Of a DNA stretch of 19,941 bases, positions 1 through 8,333 are shown in pieces. Position 1 is the stretch's first letter, and each line of letters begins with the position of its first letter. Origin of the DNA: an uncultured Lachnospiraceae bacterium (lineage in GTDB: Bacteria; Bacillota; Clostridia; Lachnospirales; Lachnospiraceae); assembly GCA_937950565.1 (NCBI GenBank), contig CALFCS010000041.1:1-19941 (forward strand). Direction: 5' to 3'. The notes beneath the pieces are model-generated. The model was not told the DNA's origin. It saw nothing but the letters and a program-made list of their open reading frames with translations, and did not search any database. The translations under genes were made by a program, and so were the position numbers.

Positions 1-3000
1 CATTTGCTCCAAACAAATCAGTTCCTGTATATCCGGTTACAATCTCATTTGCTGCCGCCCACAGAACTGCATCCTTGAACCAGTCAGGCTCTGTAACATC
101 AGCGAACGTATCTGTATAATCCATTTTCACTTCACCATTCATCTTATGAAGTACGGATGCAAACTGCGCTCTTACCAGTGTATCAGATGGTCCAAAATGA
201 GTCGGTGTTAATCCGGTCATCGTTCCCGCATAATAGTTGTATGAAATTGCATCATAATACCATTCACCTTCTGCAACATCGTCAAATGGAAGTCCGGTCG
301 GCTTCTCTTGCAATGCTTCTCTTGCATCTGCAAGTTCTTTCACTGCTGCATCCACTGCCGCCTGGTCCGCCTTCTCATCTGCAAGAACCTTCTTAGCCGC
401 TTCAAGAGCTTTCTGGTATGCGTCCCATGTCTCTTTTGTATACTTATCCACATCTTCTGCAGGTTTTTCAGCTTTCACTGCTGCATCCAGCTTGGATTTG
501 TCAACTTTTACAGCCTTTTTCAAAGCCTTTACCGCTTTGTCAAGCGCCTCTTCTGCCTTATCCACTTCGAGCTGTGTTGCGTCTTCCCTGGCATTTACTG
601 CCTTTGCATTTGAAAGTGCATCTGCATATTCTTTCCAACTGTCTTCGGTGTACTCAGCTTCAACATAATTTGCTTTGTCTGCCGCATCAATTGCCGCTGC
701 GAGCTTTGTCTTATCTGCAACAACAATCTCTGCTTCTTCCGTAGCAACAGTTATGTACTGATTTTCTGTAATATTGGTTAATGTAAATGTTACCACACCA
801 CCAGCGGATAGCTGATAAGCTTCTTTCTCAAGAGCTTTTCCATTGACAGTAATTGAAGCCACCTCATACCCTGCCGCCGCTGTAACGGTATAGTCTTTGG
901 ATTCTCCCTTTGTCACAGTTGCTGCCTGCGGCTCAATCGTACCATGATCGATTGCAGCCTGGAGAATAAGTGTATCCGTTTCTTCCAGCTTCCAGATCTG
1001 CTTATTGTCTGCTGCCCTCTCTGCAACGGACATCTCATATCCCGAACCGTATGCACGGTTATTTGTTACCGTCAGATAGGTTTTTGATGCCACATTCTGA
1101 AGTCTGTACTGATTGTCTGTTCCATTTGCAAACTCCAGTACCCATAACTGATTCTCACTACCGTCTGCTGCTTCTTGTGTAATCTTTCCTTCTGCAGCTG
1201 TCATTACCAGATTACTGTTTGCATTAATTAGCTGATATCCACCGTCTACAGCTTTCAGCGCCCATCTATACTGCATATCTGTTTCATCCGGCCAGGTAAT
1301 CACAGGTGTTCCCGGGTCTTTCGGGCCAGCGCCGTCAATCGCTGCACGCTGTCCTGCATATGCAGCATTTTCCATGAAATAAGTAACTGCGTCTTTCTGC
1401 GGAGGATAAACCACAATCTCTTCCAGCGCTTTCTGTGCATCTGTAAGCGCCTTTGCCGCCGCATCGACCACCGCCTGTTCTACTTTCTCATCTGCAAGGA
1501 CTTTCTTTGCGTCATCTAATGCTTTTGCATACTCTGCCCATGTCTCTTCTGTATACCTCGCTTCATCTTCTGCAGGTACTGCATTCTCCACTGCCTTCTG
1601 AAGGGCTTTCTTATCTGTTTCTACCGTTCCCTCTTTTTTCGTGTCAACAGTAATGTACTGATTTTTTGTAATATTATTTAATGTAAATGTTACAACACCT
1701 TCCGCAGATACTTCATAAGCTTCTTTCTCAAGAACTTTTCCATTGATGATAACTGCGTTCAGCTCATATCCTTCGGCCACTGTCGCGGTGAAGTCTTTGG
1801 ATTCTCCCTTTGTCACAATTGCTGCCTGCGGCTCAATCGTACCATCTTCAATCTCAGCCTGAAGAATAAGTGTATCGGTTTCCTGCAGTTTCCAGATCTG
1901 CTTATTATCTTCTGCCCTCTCTGCAACGGACATTTCATATCCCATACCATATGCACGGTTATCTGTTACTGTCAGATAAGATTTTGACGCCACGTTCTGA
2001 AGTCTGTACTGTTCTTCCGAACCATCTACCGACTCCAGTATCCATAACTGGTTCTCACTACCGGATGGTGCTTCCTGTGTAATTTTTCCATCTGTGGCAC
2101 ACATTACCAGATTGCTGTTTGCATTCACAAGCTGATATCCTCTTTCTACAGGTTTAAGCGCCCATCTATACTGCACATCTGTTTCACCCGGCCAGGTAAT
2201 TACAGGCGCTCCCGCATTTTTCGAGGAACCATCAATTGCCACGCGTTGTCCATCATTTGCAGCATTTTCCATGAAATAAGTAACCAAAGCTTCCTGTATA
2301 GGGTAAATTACAGCCCGGTCGGCATTCACAAATGTACCCCCTCCGGCAGGATTCTTATCCCCGGTTACACGTGCTTTTAATACATGTTCTCCTTCGCCAA
2401 GAATACCGGAATCAAACAGAATTACGGAATCTTGTCTGGAAGCGGAATAACAATCTACCAGTATCTCCTCTCCGCCGTCAACAGAAAATGCGATGATTCC
2501 ATGTGCAGGAGCCTTAGCGCCATAATACTGGATACCTGCGGCGCCTTCAAAGCGAATCTCACAGAAATCATCCTTTGTACTGGACCAGTGGTTATCTCCG
2601 CCATATGCTGCTGTTTCGCCTCCGCTCTCCCAGCCGGCTCCCTGATAATCAAACCGGTTCAGTCCGTCACCAACTTCAGAATCATTGATTGATAAGCGGC
2701 TCGGAAGCTCTGGTTCTTCTGTTCCGGTTCCTTCAGATACCGGCACCAGATTCTCTGCTTTGTATTCACCAATTGCAATCTTGCATGTTCCGGAAGTCAG
2801 CCCGTCGGAAGTAACCTCGAATTCTGCTTCCCCTGTTTTGTCACGCAAAGACTGTACAAGGAATGCTGACTGACCGCCCTCGAGCGCCACATCCTTTTCG
2901 GAAATTAATGTTGTCTCCGTACCGGACTTCTGCGTAACATTAATTTTATTCTTTGCAAATGGTACTTTATTGCCATTTGCATCCACTGCTGTCACAGATA

Positions 3001-5161
3001 CGCTTGTCATATCTGTTCCATCTGCTGTCAAAGTATCGTAATCCGGCTCTACAACGAGTTTCACAGCCTCGCCTGTAACCGCCTGAACGTCCTCTTTTAC
3101 AGCTTTGCCGCCAATGTATGCAACTGCCTTCAGTTCCTTGCCTGCATAATTTACATTTGTAAATTCAAAAATCGGATGCGGCAGGCTCATATATTTGTTC
3201 GGCTTAATCTTGCCCTGTGATACACCGCCTGCAAAAAGCTCTACCTCTTCACAGTTACTGAACACATAAACGGTATTTGTCGTAGTTGACTGATTTCCTG
3301 TCTCACTGTTTGCAATATAAACCATCTCACCGGCATCTTCCACATCCTGCTGAGTGCGGTATGCCCATGCAAGCGGTTTCTCATGACGGAAAATATCATA
3401 CACGCCACTGTAGAATACATGGTTTGTATTTGTATAGTTTACTTCATTATTATAATCAAACATGGACCATCCAAATCCGCCGGCTATCGTATCCTTCTCA
3501 TAGAAGTAATCTACATACTTCATGAAAGAATCTACAAACTGAAGCGCCAGCTCGTCTGTTGTTCCCGGAACTCCACCGCCATTGAACCAGCATTCATTGG
3601 AATGCTCTGTTACAAGATATGCGTTCTCAAATCTTGACAGCAGATCTTCATCCTTATTATTCTTAAATCCTGGATAACGGTAGTTCGCAGTCAAAAGGTC
3701 TGTCGCAATATGCTGAAGCTTTCCGTTTTCCGTATGATTGTCAAAGAAAAATTCCCAGCGCACACCATGTGTCGGTCTGGTCGGATCCAGTTCTTTGGCA
3801 ATTCTGTTACATTCCTGATTAAATGCCTGAATGTCAGCGGTATATGCTTCTGACTCATTCGGCGTTACACCCCAGCTGATAACGGATGGGTGGTTTCTGT
3901 CTCTCAGAATCAGTTCTTTCAGATTCGTTTTGAAGTTTTCCTGCCATTCTGCATTTCCGATATGCTGCCATCCCGGTGGTTCTGTAAATACAAGAAGCCC
4001 AATCTCGTCACACCGCTTCATAAAGGACGGATCCTGCGGATAGTGGGAACATCTTACTGCATTGAACCCGGTTTCTTTAATCAGGTCTGCATCCTGCTCC
4101 TGCAGCTTATCCGGCACAGCACGTCCAACCCACGGCCACTGCTCATGACGGTTAACTCCTACTACTACAACCTTTTTACCATTCAGATAGAAGCTTCTGT
4201 CTGTGTCAGAATTGCTCTTGAATTCAAAATAACGCATACCGAAGGTGGTATCATATGTATCGATTACGGTATCTCCATCTTTCACTGTTGTAACTAAGGT
4301 ATAAAGATACGGATCATCAATATCCCAAAGATGCGGATTCGTAATCTTTTCCGTCTCTACCTCTACCGTTGTCTCTTTTCCGGCGGCAAGCTGCTTCTCT
4401 ACAGAAGCGGTCTTAACCGTATTCCCATCTTTATCCTTAACAGTCGTCTCAACGGTATAGGTTTTATCCTCTGTCAATGTATTCTTAATATCCACCTGTG
4501 TCTTTACAACACCATTTCCGCTTTCCAGCCCCGGTGTTGTTACAAACGTACGCTCCACATAGACCGGATCTGTAATTGTCATGCTGACATCACGGACGAT
4601 ACCTCCGAACAGACAGTAGTCCACGCTGCCTCCTTCCGGCGGAATCTGCGGTTGTCTCTGGGAATCCACGCGGACCGCCAGCACATTATCACGGCCGTCC
4701 GTATAAACTACATCAGAAATATCCACGGTAAATCCGGTATATGCACCTTTGTGCTCTCCTACCAGTTCTCCATTCAGGTATACCTCTGCAACGGTCGCGA
4801 CCCCTTCAAATTCTACCATGATATTTCTTCCGGCATAGGATTCCGGAAGCTTGAAATGTCTGCGGTACCAGGATACGAACCGATAATCGGAAATATCCTT
4901 TTCGAAGTCGTCCGCTACATGCCTGTCAATAAACGTATTGGCATGTGGAACAGATACTTTCTCGAATCCGGAATCATTAAGATTCACGCTCTCGCCATTT
5001 CTATAGTTGCCTTTGCTGTACAGCCAGTCTGTATTAAAGTTCAGAACTTCCCGGTCTGTACGAGCTTCCTGCGCCTGAACTTCAGAAACGCCTGCATCCG
5101 GCAACCATACTGCGGTCATCGCCACACATAATGCAAGCGATATCCATTTTTTTAGTCTCAT
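1..5161 (-). CDS. Secreted modular GH2 glycosidase (beta-galactosidase-like) with trefoil, FIVAR and SLH modules, 3' end beyond window
   Basis: Reading starts at the ATG at 5161 and stays open for 1720 codons to the window edge, so the C-terminus is missing. A strong AGGAGAGGAG ribosome-binding site lies just upstream. Residues 1-31 are a signal peptide (KK, hydrophobic core, likely cleavage after VQA). Seen in order: GH2 sugar-binding and Ig-like domains and a TIM barrel, with GVNRHE, VRCSHYP, the likely acid/base Glu436 in TPNES and the likely nucleophile Glu519 in VTEHSNE; an invasin/Big-like domain near 697-800; a galactose-binding-like carbohydrate module near 820-948; a ricin-type trefoil with QLW/QIW motifs (about 960-1091), a bacterial-repeat domain (1092-1172) and a FIVAR domain (1177-1248); a second trefoil and repeat domain (1259-1472); two more FIVAR domains (1485-1618); then SLH repeats from about 1622. 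The SLH end suggests cell-wall attachment. GH2 membership is clear; the sugar specificity (galactoside, glucuronide or other) cannot be read from sequence alone. Confidence 0.93.
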   Translation of the reverse strand, partial: MRLKKWISLALCVAMTAVWLPDAGVSEVQAQEARTDREVLNFNTDWLYSKGNYRNGESVNLNDSGFEKVSVPHANTFIDRHVADDFEKDISDYRFVSWYRRHFKLPESYAGRNIMVEFEGVATVAEVYLNGELVGEHKGAYTGFTVDISDVVYTDGRDNVLAVRVDSQRQPQIPPEGGSVDYCLFGGIVRDVSMTITDPVYVERTFVTTPGLESGNGVVKTQVDIKNTLTEDKTYTVETTVKDKDGNTVKTASVEKQLAAGKETTVEVETEKITNPHLWDIDDPYLYTLVTTVKDGDTVIDTYDTTFGMRYFEFKSNSDTDRSFYLNGKKVVVVGVNRHEQWPWVGRAVPDKLQEQDADLIKETGFNAVRCSHYPQDPSFMKRCDEIGLLVFTEPPGWQHIGNAEWQENFKTNLKELILRDRNHPSVISWGVTPNESEAYTADIQAFNQECNRIAKELDPTRPTHGVRWEFFFDNHTENGKLQHIATDLLTANYRYPGFKNNKDEDLLSRFENAYLVTEHSNECWFNGGGVPGTTDELALQFVDSFMKYVDYFYEKDTIAGGFGWSMFDYNNEVNYTNTNHVFYSGVYDIFRHEKPLAWAYRTQQDVEDAGEMVYIANSETGNQSTTTNTVYVFSNCEEVELFAGGVSQGKIKPNKYMSLPHPIFEFTNVNYAGKELKAVAYIGGKAVKEDVQAVTGEAVKLVVEPDYDTLTADGTDMTSVSVTAVDANGNKVPFAKNKINVTQKSGTETTLISEKDVALEGGQSAFLVQSLRDKTGEAEFEVTSDGLTSGTCKIAIGEYKAENLVPVSEGTGTEEPELPSRLSINDSEVGDGLNRFDYQGAGWESGGETAAYGGDNHWSSTKDDFCEIRFEGAAGIQYYGAKAPAHGIIAFSVDGGEEILVDCYSASRQDSVILFDSGILGEGEHVLKARVTGDKNPAGGGTFVNADRAVIYPIQEALVTYFMENAANDGQRVAIDGSSKNAGAPVITWPGETDVQYRWALKPVERGYQLVNANSNLVMCATDGKITQEAPSGSENQLWILESVDGSEEQYRLQNVASKSYLTVTDNRAYGMGYEMSVAERAEDNKQIWKLQETDTLILQAEIEDGTIEPQAAIVTKGESKDFTATVAEGYELNAVIINGKVLEKEAYEVSAEGVVTFTLNNITKNQYITVDTKKEGTVETDKKALQKAVENAVPAEDEARYTEETWAEYAKALDDAKKVLADEKVEQAVVDAAAKALTDAQKALEEIVVYPPQKDAVTYFMENAAYAGQRAAIDGAGPKDPGTPVITWPDETDMQYRWALKAVDGGYQLINANSNLVMTAAEGKITQEAADGSENQLWVLEFANGTDNQYRLQNVASKTYLTVTNNRAYGSGYEMSVAERAADNKQIWKLEETDTLILQAAIDHGTIEPQAATVTKGESKDYTVTAAAGYEVASITVNGKALEKEAYQLSAGGVVTFTLTNITENQYITVATEEAEIVVADKTKLAAAIDAADKANYVEAEYTEDSWKEYADALSNAKAVNAREDATQLEVDKAEEALDKAVKALKKAVKVDKSKLDAAVKAEKPAEDVDKYTKETWDAYQKALEAAKKVLADEKADQAAVDAAVKELADAREALQEKPTGLPFDDVAEGEWYYDAISYNYYAGTMTGLTPTHFGPSDTLVRAQFASVLHKMNGEVKMDYTDTFADVTEPDWFKDAVLWAAANEIVTGYTGTDLFGAN
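749..1390 (-). repeat. Trefoil + bacterial-repeat module, copy 2 of an internal duplication
   Basis: This stretch of the GH2 gene (residues about 1258-1472) is closely similar at DNA level to 1649-2285. The left ends are exactly 900 nt apart and the right ends 897 nt apart, a one-codon length difference. Long identical blocks remain, for example around 1861-1930 versus 961-1030. Together with the adjoining FIVAR domain it forms a duplicated trefoil-repeat-FIVAR unit. Confidence 0.9.
1649..2285 (-). repeat. Trefoil + bacterial-repeat module, copy 1 of an internal duplication
   Basis: Partner of the copy at 749-1390; it encodes residues about 960-1172 of the GH2 protein. Both copies keep the QLW and QIW motifs of ricin-type lectin folds and the conserved end block before the FIVAR domain, so both are probably functional glycan-binding modules. 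Confidence 0.9.
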
Positions 5162-5187
5162 ATAAGTTCTCCTCTCCTTTTTTTCTT

Positions 5188-5217
5188 TTATAATGACACA
5201 TTATAATCTATATTATA
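5188..5217 (-). promoter_or_regulatory. GH2 promoter region with a perfect operator-like palindrome
   Basis: A perfect inverted repeat, TTATAATG-ACA-CATTATAA, occupies 5188-5206, between the aconitase terminator and the GH2 ribosome-binding site. It overlaps one TATAAT box (minus strand, 5200-5205), and a second TATAAT lies at 5212-5217. Neither box has a good -35 at 17 nt. The palindrome covers the probable start of transcription, a typical place for a repressor site. No regulator gene lies next to it. Confidence 0.5.
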
Positions 5218-5221
5218 CGTG

Positions 5222-5251
5222 AAAAAAAGCACCCATAACAGGTACTTTTTT
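5222..5251 (-). terminator. Intrinsic terminator of the lipoprotein-aconitase unit
   Basis: On the minus strand AAAAAGTACC (5241-5250) pairs with GGTGCTTTTT (5224-5233), one G-T wobble, around a 7-nt loop, and the 3' arm runs into seven T. It begins 26 nt after the aconitase stop codon and separates that unit from the GH2 gene. Confidence 0.85.
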
Positions 5252-5276
5252 GTGTAATTTGTTTGTAAATTTTCCT

Positions 5277-7556
5277 TTATCCTCTATAGTAGTTAATCAG
5301 ACATCCTTTCAGGATAATCTCTCTTTCATTATCTGTCATATCTCCAAGTGTCAATATAATCTCTTTCAGAGAATCTCCTACTACATAAGCCTTAATCTCT
5401 GCAGCTTTTTCTTCTACTGCTTTTCTTACATCCGGCACGAAGATATAGTCGCCGTTCCCAAATGACAATCTTTTATGATTTTCTTCTGTAATAAACGGAA
5501 GCATTCCCCAGTTAATCAAATTGGAGCGGTATCTCTTTGTTGCATATTCGTTTGCAATATTTGCCCATCCGCCAAGAACCTTCTGACAGGACGCCGCCTG
5601 TTCTCTGGCTGAACCATCTCCCGGCTTCACTGCAAATATCGTACTTCCGACGCCGATATTTCCTTCTCCCACATTTGGATATGCCTCTTTGATTTTCTCC
5701 ATAACAGGCTTTAATTCCTCAAGAGCCTCAAGCGGACACTCTCCAGCCTCGATTGCTTTCTGGGCAGCCTGTACTTCTTTTGCACGGCCCACATATGCAG
5801 GATCCTTTCTTGACAATGCAAACTCTGCAAGGCCAAGCGGATTAGAACGGTAAGAGGATGTCTCACCGGACGGAATCAGCTCATCTGTTGTCGTAACCGG
5901 ATCATGAATCTCAGACACAACCTTCAGAATCAGATTCTCCGGAAGCGCTGACATTGACGGCCAGTCCTTGATATTCGGTCCAAACTGGATTTCCACAGAA
6001 GGATCCGCCACGCCGTGGCTGTCAAATACACGGTTTGCATAAATATTGCTGTCAAAATGATATTTCTTTCCTGTATATTCTACATCCATTGCTGTCGCCG
6101 GAGTAAGATATCCTTTATTCGCCGCAGTTGCTGCGATAGAACGGGCATCCATAAGAGCAACGGAAGCAATCTGTCCACTCTGTAACTTAGAGCCTTCACG
6201 GTTCGGGAAGTTACGTGTGGAATGACGAATGGAAAATGCATTGTTCGCCGGGGTGTCTCCTGCACCGAAGCATGGACCGCAGAACGCTGTCTTCACAATC
6301 GTTCCTGCCGCCATCAGATCTGCAACAGCCCCATTCTTTACAAGCTCCATATATATCGGCGTACTTGCCGGATATACGCTAAAGGTAAATTCATCGGATC
6401 CGATATAATGACCCTTTATGATATCTGCCGCCGCACAGATATTTTCAAATCCGCCGCCTGCACAGCCTGCAATCAATCCCTGGTCTACGTATAATTTTCC
6501 ATTACGGATCTTATTCTGCAGAGAATAATCCACAGCGCCGTCAAGACTTACAAGCGCTTTCTGCTCTACATCGTGAAGAACATCTTCAAGATTTGCATTT
6601 ACTTCATCAATCGTATATACATTTGACGGATGGAACGGCATCGCGATCATTGGCTTAATTTCACTCAAGTTTACATATACCATACCATCATAGTAAGTAA
6701 CTGCTCCCGGATTCAATTCCTTATAATCCTCTGCTCTTCCGTGAATCTCATAGAATTCTTTAATCTTTTCATCGGTTGTCCAGATGGAAGACAGACAGGT
6801 TGTCTCTGTCGTCATAACATCGATTCCGATACGGAAATCAGCACTCAGTTTACTTACACCCGGACCTACAAATTCCATCACTTTATTGTTCACATATCCA
6901 TTGGCAAAGGTCGCTCCGATAATTGCAAGCGCCACATCCTGCGGGCCCACGCCTTTCATCGGCTCTCCGTCCAGATAAATACCGACAACTCCCGGCATCT
7001 TAATATCATAGGTTTTATTCAAAAGCTGCTTTACAAGCTCCGGTCCGCCCTCACCCATAGCCATCGTTCCTAAAGCGCCATAACGGGTATGGCTATCTGA
7101 ACCAAGAATCATCTTGCCGCCGCCTGCAAGCATCTCACGCGCGAACTGATGAATGACTGCCTGATGCGGCGGTACATATACTCCGCCATACTTTTTCGCA
7201 CAGGTAAGTCCAAACATGTGGTCATCTTCGTTAATGGTTCCTCCTACTGCACAAAGAGAATTGTGGCAGTTCGTCAGAACATATGGTATCGGAAATTTCT
7301 CAAGGCCTGACGCACGTGCGGTCTGGATAATTCCGACAAATGTAATATCATGAGAAGTCAGCTTGTCAAACTTGATCTGCAGACGTTCCATGTTATCAGA
7401 TGTATTGTGCGCAGACAAAATTCCATATGCCATCGTCTGCTTTGCAGCTTCCTCTGGCGTAACATCCTGTCCTGTTTTTGCTTTCACTTCTGCTGCATCT
7501 GTGACAATCTCTGTTCCATTTAACAGATATGCGCCTGTCTCATATAATTTCACCAT
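5277..7556 (-). CDS. Aconitase-family hydratase (YbhJ-like), [4Fe-4S] enzyme
   Basis: The 759-residue protein belongs to the aconitase superfamily and is close in length to E. coli YbhJ (family knowledge). Three cluster cysteines are visible: Cys365 in IAGCAGG, and Cys426 and Cys429 in FCGPCFGAG, matching the one-plus-CxxC arrangement of aconitases. Other family motifs are GSDSHTRYGALG near residue 150 and a SxRxxxNFPNREG stretch after the CxxC. It should catalyse a reversible hydration/dehydration of a citrate-like hydroxy acid in the cytosol. No citrate synthase or isocitrate dehydrogenase gene lies nearby, so assigning it to the citric acid cycle is not supported here. The ATG at 7556 follows AGAAGGAGAAAAGAAT. 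It lies 27 nt behind the lipoprotein gene, with no room for a promoter, so the two are probably co-transcribed. Confidence 0.9.
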   Translation of the reverse strand: MVKLYETGAYLLNGTEIVTDAAEVKAKTGQDVTPEEAAKQTMAYGILSAHNTSDNMERLQIKFDKLTSHDITFVGIIQTARASGLEKFPIPYVLTNCHNSLCAVGGTINEDDHMFGLTCAKKYGGVYVPPHQAVIHQFAREMLAGGGKMILGSDSHTRYGALGTMAMGEGGPELVKQLLNKTYDIKMPGVVGIYLDGEPMKGVGPQDVALAIIGATFANGYVNNKVMEFVGPGVSKLSADFRIGIDVMTTETTCLSSIWTTDEKIKEFYEIHGRAEDYKELNPGAVTYYDGMVYVNLSEIKPMIAMPFHPSNVYTIDEVNANLEDVLHDVEQKALVSLDGAVDYSLQNKIRNGKLYVDQGLIAGCAGGGFENICAAADIIKGHYIGSDEFTFSVYPASTPIYMELVKNGAVADLMAAGTIVKTAFCGPCFGAGDTPANNAFSIRHSTRNFPNREGSKLQSGQIASVALMDARSIAATAANKGYLTPATAMDVEYTGKKYHFDSNIYANRVFDSHGVADPSVEIQFGPNIKDWPSMSALPENLILKVVSEIHDPVTTTDELIPSGETSSYRSNPLGLAEFALSRKDPAYVGRAKEVQAAQKAIEAGECPLEALEELKPVMEKIKEAYPNVGEGNIGVGSTIFAVKPGDGSAREQAASCQKVLGGWANIANEYATKRYRSNLINWGMLPFITEENHKRLSFGNGDYIFVPDVRKAVEEKAAEIKAYVVGDSLKEIILTLGDMTDNEREIILKGCLINYYRG

Positions 7557-7583
7557 ATTCTTTTCTCCTTCTTGTTTTCTTAT

Positions 7584-8216
7584 TTATGACTGTGGAAACA
7601 TCGCTTCCTCAATTTTATCTATTTCACTCTGCTCAAGTCCGTAGGTATTACCAGAGCCTTTCGTTACTTTCACCTCAACTGTCTGCGCTTCTCCATATTC
7701 ATTTGCCGCTACAGACCGATTAATACTTTCTATCAAAAGTTCCATAAACACACTGCTGTCTGACACGTCTTTTCCCGCAGCGACCATCTCCTGCGCCACT
7801 GTGGCTGAATTTTCCTGTAATATTTGATATACGTTGGACGGCTGAACTTCAATTTTAATAATATAGCTTCCATCTTTCTGCTTCTCTGATTCTTTTACAT
7901 CATATTTTGCAAGCTTCTCAATACCCTTTACATTTTCCAGATAGTTATTCACAGATTCGTCGTCTGTGATTCCCATAGTTACAAGCTGCTGCTTTGCGAG
8001 CTTCACTTTATTATCTTCAATTTCCTTTTTCGCTTCGTCTACAGAAATCCCACGAAAATCTGCATACTCCTCATATTTTCCCTGATAATTTGCATCCAGC
8101 GCACTTTTGGTATATCCTGCCGCGTCAAACTTTAATCCACAGGCGGAAAGACCCACACACATCATAATTGCTAATACTGCCGCTAAATATTTGCTCATCT
8201 TTTTCATTGTTCTCAT
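7584..8216 (-). CDS. Small secreted lipoprotein of unknown function
   Basis: The 210-residue product starts MRTMKKMSKY, followed by a hydrophobic stretch and the lipobox LSAC-G with Cys26 as the lipidation site. The mature part is charged and mostly helical in character (EEYADFRGISVDEAKKEIED near residues 50-70), with a C-terminal region rich in beta-like segments. Resemblance to Firmicute lipoproteins of the DUF5105 kind is possible but I cannot confirm it. I chose the ATG at 8216 because AGAGGAG lies directly upstream; an upstream in-frame ATG at 8321 would put 35 residues before the signal peptide and would overlap the promoter. The lipoprotein is anchored outside the membrane, and its role next to a cytosolic hydratase is unclear. 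Confidence 0.85.
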   Translation of the reverse strand: MRTMKKMSKYLAAVLAIMMCVGLSACGLKFDAAGYTKSALDANYQGKYEEYADFRGISVDEAKKEIEDNKVKLAKQQLVTMGITDDESVNNYLENVKGIEKLAKYDVKESEKQKDGSYIIKIEVQPSNVYQILQENSATVAQEMVAAGKDVSDSSVFMELLIESINRSVAANEYGEAQTVEVKVTKGSGNTYGLEQSEIDKIEEAMFPQS

Positions 8217-8251
8217 AATTCTCCTCTTTTCATATATAATTTCATTATTCA

Positions 8252-8281
8252 AGTTTAATACGTATGCCTTACGAATGTCAA
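8252..8281 (-). promoter_or_regulatory. Promoter for the lipoprotein-aconitase unit
   Basis: The minus strand carries a perfect -35 TTGACA (8276-8281) and, 18 nt on, TAAACT (8252-8257) as a moderate -10. This places transcription start about 30 nt before the lipoprotein ATG. The same 117-nt intergenic region must hold the promoter of the divergent DUF885 gene, for which I see no convincing boxes. Confidence 0.6.
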
Positions 8282-8333
8282 TGTTATTTTCTGCATATGT
8301 ATATAAAAACTGAAAAATCATATAAGGATTATT

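Noticed and set aside
4331..5131. 266-codon open frame on the plus strand opposite the GH2 gene
   Set aside because: It is antisense to conserved GH2 domain coding, has no recognisable family and no ribosome-binding site; its length comes from the codon composition of the real gene.
8217..8321. N-terminal extension of the lipoprotein from the ATG at 8321
   Set aside because: It would place 35 residues before the lipobox signal peptide and cover the promoter; the ATG at 8216 has the ribosome-binding site.
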